From an uncultured Rickettsiales bacterium (GTDB lineage: Bacteria > Pseudomonadota > Alphaproteobacteria > Rs-D84), in the NCBI GenBank assembly GCA_900549365.1, contig UROD01000056.1:1-5384 (forward strand): DNA of 5,384 bases. Reading direction: 5' to 3'. Shown in pieces: positions 1-4,144 of this stretch. A model generated the notes under the pieces. That model was given only the letters and a program-made list of their open reading frames with translations. It was not told the origin of the DNA and did no database searches. Numbering within the stretch: position 1 is the first letter of the stretch; each line of letters begins with the position of its first letter. The translations under genes were made by a program, and so were the position numbers.

Positions 1-33
1 CCGCCCCGCCAAAACCAAATGTAATTTTTTCAT
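1..33 (-). CDS. 5' end of a gene leaving the left edge; product unknown, possibly a GTPase
   Basis: The minus strand has an ATG at 33-31 followed by 11 open codons to the edge, reading MKKLHLVLAGR. An in-frame TGA at 48-46 means translation cannot start further upstream. A strong extended -10 element ends six bases before the ATG, and the terminator of the preceding tRNA lies behind it, so a new transcription unit starts here. A basic N-terminus, then a hydrophobic strand and A-G-R, is how some P-loop GTPases begin: Der/EngA and Era continue G-R-P-N-V-G-K-S. The P-loop itself would lie outside the window, so the GTPase idea is only a guess. A signal-peptide start (MKK plus hydrophobic residues) is an alternative, although the His and the early Gly-Arg argue against it. 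Confidence 0.5.
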   Translation of the reverse strand, partial: MKKLHLVLAGR

Positions 34-39
34 ACGAAT

Positions 40-67
40 ATTATATCAGATAACGCCAGAACAACAA
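40..67 (-). promoter_or_regulatory. Extended -10 promoter for the left-edge gene, apparently leaderless
   Basis: On the minus strand TGATATAAT occupies 48-40: a perfect -10 hexamer TATAAT at 45-40, preceded by the TGn extension. A weak -35 candidate, TTGTTG, lies at 67-62 with a 16-base spacer. Exactly six bases (ATTCGT) separate the -10 from the ATG at 33, so the expected start of transcription is the A of the start codon. No Shine-Dalgarno sequence could fit between them. Confidence 0.75.
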
Positions 68-90
68 AACACTGCCCCATGCGCGACACA

Positions 91-116
91 AATAAAAAAC
101 CACCATGCGGTGGTTT
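91..116 (-). terminator. Rho-independent terminator after tRNA-Lys
   Basis: A perfect 8-bp inverted repeat (AAACCACC at 97-104, GGTGGTTT at 109-116) encloses a 4-base loop. Read on the minus strand, the stem runs straight into a T-rich tract (TTTTTTATT, counting the last three stem bases). It begins about 10 bases past the encoded CCA of the tRNA and so ends the tRNA transcript before the next promoter. The plus-strand side is only moderately T-rich (CTTTGTTTG), so the main direction is minus. Confidence 0.88.
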
Positions 117-125
117 CTTTGTTTG

Positions 126-201
126 TGGTGGACGCGCAGGGACTCGAACCCTGGACCCACTGATTAAGAGTCAGTTGCTCTACCAACTGAGCTACGCATC
201 C
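126..201 (-). tRNA. tRNA-Lys (anticodon CUU)
   Basis: The minus strand folds as a complete cloverleaf. The acceptor stem is GGATGCG with CGCGTCC, containing one U-G wobble. The D-arm contains AGCTCAGTTGGTAGAGC. The anticodon stem is ACTGA/TCAGT around loop CTCTTAA, giving anticodon CUU, which reads the Lys codon AAG. The T-arm is CAGGG-TTCGAGT-CCCTG. Discriminator A plus CCA are encoded in the DNA at 129-126, so the 3' end needs no added CCA. The gene stands alone, with its own promoter upstream and an intrinsic terminator downstream. Confidence 0.97.
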
Positions 202-215
202 AGAACTGTTAAACT

Positions 216-263
216 GTGGCAATTATATATCTTTTAGTCCAATTTGCAAGTATTTATTGCCAC
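216..263 (-). repeat. 8-bp inverted repeat enclosing the tRNA promoter
   Basis: GTGGCAAT at 216-223 and ATTGCCAC at 256-263 are perfect inverted copies separated by 32 bases. The left arm overlaps the end of the -10 hexamer. The right arm lies between the -35 and the stop codon of the NlpD-like gene. It could be a binding site for a dimeric regulator, or a loose stem at the 3' end of the upstream mRNA, or chance. No T-tract follows, so it is not a standard terminator. Confidence 0.4.
222..249 (-). promoter_or_regulatory. Promoter of tRNA-Lys
   Basis: A perfect -10 TATAAT lies at 227-222 on the minus strand. A -35 candidate TTGCAA (4 of 6 matches to TTGACA) lies at 249-244 with a 16-base spacer. 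Transcription would start near 215, leaving a leader of about 14 bases before the mature tRNA 5' end at 201. Unlike the two mRNA promoters in this window, it lacks the TGn extension and has a recognisable -35. Confidence 0.75.
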
Positions 264-269
264 CGCGTA

Positions 270-1502
270 TCAATGCAAATACGACGATGGATTATACGCC
301 TTGGTCCCCTTGCGGATTTCAAAGTGTAATTGTGACTGGTCAACCTTGCCTGTTGCGCCAACCGTGCCAATTTTTTGCCCAACTGATACGCGCGCACCGC
401 GACGCACCGACATAGAATCCATATGCGCATAAACCGTCATCCAACCACCCGAATGCTGTATTATGACCAGATTGCCCATACCTTTGACCTCGTTGCCGGC
501 ATATGCCACAACACCGTTTTCCGCCGCCTTGACCGCCGTACCGCGCGACGCGCCGATGTTTATACCATCGTTAAACAGGCCGCCCGATTTCGCACCATAG
601 TGCGACAAAATCTTGCCCCGCACTGGCCACGAGAATTTTGATGATGAACGCGCCGCAATTGATGGCAATTTTTTGTTCGGGTCTGACGAAATTTTTTGCT
701 GTGTGTGTTTTACGGGTTGCCCCCCCTTTGCTATACCCTTTGGCACATTGGTCTTTTCTGCAACCTTTGGCGTGGCGGGTGGCGTACCGTACTTTGATTG
801 TGCGTGTGTTGCAACTGGCGCGCTTTTCACCGCTGGGGCTGATGCAGCCGCACGCACAGGCGCAGATGCCAAATCTGGAACTTTTAATTGTTGCCCCACC
901 GACAATGCAAATGGCGCAGAAATATTATTCATAACCGCCAAGTCATTTACAGGCACAGAATATTTACGCGACAGCGAATACAGTGTATCGCCCGCCACCA
1001 CCGTAATTTCACGCAATTTTACACGTGTGGTTGTATTTGGTTGTGCGACCAAATCGTGCGCCGATACATCAGACACGTGATATTCTGGTACATTCAGATA
1101 ATCATCCGTTGCTATTTCGGTGCCTGATGCGTCCCCGCACGCCACATCATCTGGCGCGGGCGCAGCGGCATTGTCCGCAATCACAGGTTCGCCATACAAC
1201 GCGGCCACCGATACATCGTCCGTACTCTGGGGTGGGACAATATAGTCATCGACCGATGCATACATAACATAATCATCTGTTCCCACCGACCCATAGAGTT
1301 CAGGCGATGCATATACGCCATAGTCCGATGCTGCCGAATTATAAATTTCTGGTTGTGTATTTGGGTCGGCCAACAACGCCGGATACCGCGCGGTAATAAA
1401 TTCACCGACCGTATCAGGCAACGACACAATTTTTGGCTGTAAATCGCACCCAACAATCATGGGCACAATCGCGCACAAAAAAAATCCCAGTGTTTTTCTC
1501 AC
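270..1502 (-). CDS. nlpD: NlpD-like LysM/M23 lipoprotein, predicted amidase activator
   Basis: The 410-residue envelope protein starts at GTG 1502. An in-frame TGA at 1517-1515, with no other start codon before 1502, fixes this start. Residues 1-19 form a lipoprotein signal with lipobox IVGC (Cys19) and Asp at position +2. Residues 50-150 are an Asp/Tyr/Ala-rich segment with degenerate repeats. LysM covers about 165-209 (VVAGDTLYSLSRKY at the start, VGQQLKVPD at the end) and should bind peptidoglycan. An Ala/Pro/Lys-rich linker follows to about 285. The LytM/M23 domain covers 290-408. In active M23 enzymes the ligands are HxxxD and HxH. Here these read N311, N315 and Q391-L-H393, and only H360 and H393 remain. 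E. coli NlpD and EnvC are similarly degenerate and activate cell-wall amidases, so a regulatory role in septal peptidoglycan splitting is likely. Caulobacter DipM is another possible relative. Proteolytic activity is unlikely. Confidence 0.88.
   Translation of the reverse strand: MRKTLGFFLCAIVPMIVGCDLQPKIVSLPDTVGEFITARYPALLADPNTQPEIYNSAASDYGVYASPELYGSVGTDDYVMYASVDDYIVPPQSTDDVSVAALYGEPVIADNAAAPAPDDVACGDASGTEIATDDYLNVPEYHVSDVSAHDLVAQPNTTTRVKLREITVVAGDTLYSLSRKYSVPVNDLAVMNNISAPFALSVGQQLKVPDLASAPVRAAASAPAVKSAPVATHAQSKYGTPPATPKVAEKTNVPKGIAKGGQPVKHTQQKISSDPNKKLPSIAARSSSKFSWPVRGKILSHYGAKSGGLFNDGINIGASRGTAVKAAENGVVAYAGNEVKGMGNLVIIQHSGGWMTVYAHMDSMSVRRGARVSVGQKIGTVGATGKVDQSQLHFEIRKGTKAYNPSSYLH
1242..1325 (-). 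repeat. Degenerate tandem repeat in the NlpD-like protein (DYxxYASxxxY)
   Basis: Residues 60-70 (DYGVYASPELY) and 77-87 (DYVMYASVDDY) match at D, Y, Y, A, S and Y with a 17-residue period. A weaker third copy around residues 95-103 keeps TDD and the closing Tyr. The DNA echoes this with ATGCATA at both YAS sites. The segment lies between the lipid anchor and LysM, so it is probably an extended periplasmic spacer. Its function is unknown. Confidence 0.6.
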
Positions 1503-1508
1503 ACGGAA

Positions 1509-1517
1509 ATTATATCA
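1509..1517 (-). promoter_or_regulatory. Extended -10 promoter for the NlpD-like gene, apparently leaderless
   Basis: TGATATAAT at 1517-1509 is a consensus extended -10. Six bases (TTCCGT) separate it from the GTG at 1502, which places the expected +1 on the G of the start codon. No Shine-Dalgarno sequence is present. The best -35 at normal spacing (TTCCTT, 1537-1532) is poor, so the TGn extension probably carries recognition. The promoter lies in the 43-bp gap after tatC, so the gene may be transcribed both from here and by read-through. Confidence 0.72.
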
Positions 1518-1545
1518 CAAAACAATGAATAAAGGAAAACAAACT

Positions 1546-2262
1546 TCATCTATCCGTATCACGACGCATAAATAAAATGCTGATTTCAAACAGTGCCCAC
1601 ATCGGCAATCCTAATGCAATCTGGGATACAATATCTGGTGGCGTCAATACCGCCGCCATAATCGCAATCAGTACAATCGCATACCGACGTGCACGCACCA
1701 CGCGCGACCGCGACAATACCCCCAACCGATTCATCAGAACCAGTACCAACGGCAACTGAAACACAATACCAAACACTCGCAACAATCCGATTGCAAAACC
1801 CAAATAATCACGCGCATTTGGTATAAAAATTGTTGGTACGGGCGTCTGTTGATTCAATTCCAAAAAGAATCCGAACACAAATGGAAACATAACATAGAAC
1901 GCGAATGCTGCACCAAGGCAAAACAAAATCGGCGACATTATCAAAACAGGCCAAATAAAATTACGCTCGTTTTTATGCAGCCCTGGGGAAACGAATCGCC
2001 ATATCTGATAAAAGCCAAAAGGTATCACGAATATCAATCCGACAACCATAGCCAACGAAAAGCGTATCATCAAGCCATCGGACATACCACTGTACAGCAT
2101 CGTACCATTCGGCCATATACGCAACAGCGGCGCGGTTAAAAATTCCTGAATATATGGCGCAACATACCAACCCAAAATCACCGCCAATGCGAATACAGCA
2201 AACGTCCATATTACGCGACGGCGCAGTTCCGAAAAATGTTGCATCAACGTCATTTTTTGCAT
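1546..2262 (-). CDS. tatC: Sec-independent (twin-arginine) translocase subunit TatC
   Basis: TatC is the multi-spanning receptor that binds twin-arginine signal peptides and, with TatB and TatA, moves folded proteins across the inner membrane. The 238 residues are a normal length, with six hydrophobic spans: about 19-36, 66-88, 104-133, 154-178, 193-207 and 212-231. Family signatures include HFSELRRRV at 9-17, FYQIWRFVSPGLHKNER at 84-100 with E99 (counterpart of E. coli E103 in the signal-peptide site), and LTPPD at 206-210 before the last span. The fourth-span position that is Glu170 in E. coli is Q169 here (FQLP). The ATG at 2262 overlaps tatB by 13 bp and has a GGGGA eight bases upstream. 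The ATG at 2253 would give a 4-base ATGA overlap and a typical TatC N-terminus, so the true start could be either. Confidence 0.97.
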   Translation of the reverse strand: MQKMTLMQHFSELRRRVIWTFAVFALAVILGWYVAPYIQEFLTAPLLRIWPNGTMLYSGMSDGLMIRFSLAMVVGLIFVIPFGFYQIWRFVSPGLHKNERNFIWPVLIMSPILFCLGAAFAFYVMFPFVFGFFLELNQQTPVPTIFIPNARDYLGFAIGLLRVFGIVFQLPLVLVLMNRLGVLSRSRVVRARRYAIVLIAIMAAVLTPPDIVSQIALGLPMWALFEISILFMRRDTDR

Positions 2263-2558
2263 TTTTTCGTTCCCCGCTGTGATTTAGTTTTTGTTTTGCC
2301 GTGCAACTGTTTTATTGGCGTTGCAAATTCTGCCAATATATCATCGGTGGTGGTCATAATAACCTGATCAATCGGTGCTTCGCGTTCAATAGTGTCTTTG
2401 ATTTGTTCGGACGCATCGGTAATTTTCCAGATAATTTGGCGCACAAATTTCACGGCGCGCGCCAAGAATTGTGCAACGTCCGGCCACATGCGCGGTGGCA
2501 ATACCACAATCGCGACCAAAATAATTACTAAAAATTCCGCACCACTGATTCCAAACAT
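2250..2558 (-). CDS. tatB: Sec-independent (twin-arginine) translocase subunit TatB
   Basis: TatB has one membrane span and pairs with TatC to receive Tat substrates. The 102-residue protein opens MFGISGAEFLVIILVAIVVL, with the family Glu at position 8 inside a span of about residues 5-20. An amphipathic helix (about 25-60) and a variable charged, Lys-rich tail follow. The start at 2558 matches the standard TatB N-terminus. The span-to-helix hinge, usually Gly-Pro, is Pro21-Pro22 here. The MF-I start and close coupling to tatC favour TatB over TatA. No separate tatA is in the window, so a TatA-like role, or a tatA elsewhere, is possible. The gene starts 15 bp after lolA with only a weak ribosome binding site (TAAGGG about 12 bases upstream). 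Confidence 0.9.
   Translation of the reverse strand: MFGISGAEFLVIILVAIVVLPPRMWPDVAQFLARAVKFVRQIIWKITDASEQIKDTIEREAPIDQVIMTTTDDILAEFATPIKQLHGKTKTKSQRGTKKCKK
2271..2275 (-). promoter_or_regulatory. Possible ribosome binding site favouring the upstream tatC start
   Basis: GGGGA on the minus strand lies eight bases before the ATG at 2262 and 17 bases before the alternative ATG at 2253. The spacing favours 2262. It is an imperfect Shine-Dalgarno match inside the end of tatB, so this is only mild evidence. Confidence 0.4.
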
Positions 2559-2573
2559 TATGCATTCACGCCC

Positions 2574-3185
2574 TTAGTCATAGAAGTCATCGCCACCACT
2601 GGTGCTGACGGTTTTATGACGGCTGATTTGGAAATAGTTTTTGCCAAAATCGGTCTTGGGTTTCAAGCCCGAAAACGCAACATCTGTGGTTGCCCCAGTG
2701 GCATCAACAACACTCCACGAATTTAACTTTACGGGCTTTTTATCAAATACAACCGTCATATTTCCCAGACCTTCTTGACCACGCAAATTCATCTTTAACG
2801 CAAATGTTTTGTCGGTGGTGGTTGTTTCAACGACATTGATATCTGCATTTTTCAAATCAATATGTTTGCGAATTAAAATCCCCGCTGGCGTACTGGTCAA
2901 TGGCACAGTTGTAATTTGATCCAATGATTTATCAAAGAAATACAAATCCCGTCCATCGGCAATCAATTGCACCGGCATATTACGATAGTCCAAACGCACC
3001 CGCCCTGGACGCAGCATTGCAAATGTACCGCGCTGCTGCTTGCCTGATGCTGTTTGAATAAATTCCCCCGACAGTCCCGTGATAGAATTTAAGTATTTTT
3101 CCGCAGAATTTACCAAATTATTATCAACCGCTGCATGCGCCGAAATCGTACACATACACAAAATTATAGCGAATAATTTTCTCAT
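2574..3185 (-). CDS. lolA: Outer-membrane lipoprotein carrier LolA family protein
   Basis: LolA is the periplasmic chaperone that takes lipoproteins from the LolCDE transporter to the outer membrane. The 203-residue protein has a Sec signal peptide (MRKLFAIILCMCTISAHA, cleavage near 18/19). The mature part is typical of the family: an N-terminal helix (about 20-40), then GEFIQTASGKQQRGTFAM and RPGRVRLDY (59-67), then alternating beta-strands of the half-barrel, including QLIADGRDLYFFD at 73-85. The length is usual for LolA, and the acidic tail SGGDDFYD is distinctive. The ATG overlaps the nrnA stop as ATGA, and a good GGAGAG ribosome binding site (3196-3191) lies within the last nrnA codons, supporting this start and translational coupling. 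Confidence 0.92.
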   Translation of the reverse strand: MRKLFAIILCMCTISAHAAVDNNLVNSAEKYLNSITGLSGEFIQTASGKQQRGTFAMLRPGRVRLDYRNMPVQLIADGRDLYFFDKSLDQITTVPLTSTPAGILIRKHIDLKNADINVVETTTTDKTFALKMNLRGQEGLGNMTVVFDKKPVKLNSWSVVDATGATTDVAFSGLKPKTDFGKNYFQISRHKTVSTSGGDDFYD

Positions 3186-4144
3186 AATTTCTCTCCGTTT
3201 AACAAGTCCAACAGACGCGTGCGAACATTTTCCAATGTGTCCGCCACAACTGCGCCGGCGGCATATGTATGGCCACCCCCACCCAACGCAGATGCAATAT
3301 GATCCACAGGGTGCATACGCCCACGCAAAGACACACCGATTTGATTTTCTTTCTGTTGTTTCAACAACGCAATCAATTCAACACCCTTGATTTGTGCCAG
3401 CAAATTCAAAATCAATTCCCCGCGCCCGTCCAGATGTTTATAATCTTTCTTTTCAACCGTCGCCAATGCGATTTTGCCACGATGCAAAAATTCCGCGTTT
3501 GAAACAATGGCGGCCTCGGTCTGAACCGCACGACGTGGTTTATTATTCAGGCCATCTGCCAATGTGGCGATATTAACCCCATCATCAACCAATCGCGCCA
3601 TTATGCGCAGCGCATCACCACGACCCGCACGCACAAACTTGAAGAACCCAGTGTCGGTCAATATTGCCACCGCCAACAGATTCAAAACGTCCACATCCGC
3701 CGTCCATGACAATGCGTCCATAATTCGAAAAACAATTTCAGCTGTGGCCGCCGCCGTATCATCGTCGATACACATTTCCGCCACATGCACGTCGTTTATA
3801 TGATGGTCAATTTCAATCGTGTATTTGGCATTTTCCAGAATCTGGGTCGGGCCACCAATATTGCGCGCCGTACCATAATCCATAACAATCGCAACATCAA
3901 ACGGACGCGACAAATCAATGCGCTGATAAAATTGGATTTTATGTCTGTCGGGCACATTGTCCAATGCGTCCGGAATATTTCCATCATATACACAAATCGG
4001 ACGACGCCCGAAATTCAGTTCAATCAATCGCGCCAATGCCAAAACACTGCACAACGCATCGCCATCGGGATTTTTATGTGCAAAGATTGCAACGCTGCGC
4101 GCTGCACGAATTTTTTCAGAAAAATTTTTCAGATTTTCGTCCAT
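3182..4144 (-). CDS. nrnA: DHH/DHHA1 phosphoesterase, NrnA-like (oligoribonuclease/pAp phosphatase)
   Basis: The 320-residue cytoplasmic protein matches the NrnA family, which degrades 2-5 nt RNA fragments and in several species dephosphorylates pAp; Mn2+ is the usual cofactor. The DHH domain shows motif I H23-K-N-P-D-G-D-A-L-C-S (D27, D29), motif II D89, the DHH motif I-D113-H114-H115 and motif IV T-D164-T-G-F-F. The C-terminal DHHA1 domain ends with GGGGH at 288-292 and AAG at 295-297. All expected metal ligands are present. Two small departures are Cys32 where Gly is usual (DALGS) and LRGR at 273-276 where LRS is common. The length is typical. The ATG directly follows the recJ TAG, and AGGGTG about 6-8 bases upstream can serve as ribosome binding site. 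Exact substrate preference cannot be read from the sequence. Confidence 0.9.
   Translation of the reverse strand: MDENLKNFSEKIRAARSVAIFAHKNPDGDALCSVLALARLIELNFGRRPICVYDGNIPDALDNVPDRHKIQFYQRIDLSRPFDVAIVMDYGTARNIGGPTQILENAKYTIEIDHHINDVHVAEMCIDDDTAAATAEIVFRIMDALSWTADVDVLNLLAVAILTDTGFFKFVRAGRGDALRIMARLVDDGVNIATLADGLNNKPRRAVQTEAAIVSNAEFLHRGKIALATVEKKDYKHLDGRGELILNLLAQIKGVELIALLKQQKENQIGVSLRGRMHPVDHIASALGGGGHTYAAGAVVADTLENVRTRLLDLLNGEKL

Noticed and set aside
202..269. Intrinsic terminator between the NlpD-like gene and tRNA-Lys
   Set aside because: The only inverted repeat there has a 32-base loop and no following T-tract. The gap is better explained by the tRNA promoter.
613..1080. A 155-codon open frame on the plus strand opposite the NlpD-like gene
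   Set aside because: It is Cys/Phe/Ala-rich, without family signatures, and fully antisense to a gene with a lipobox, LysM and LytM domain. It has no independent support.
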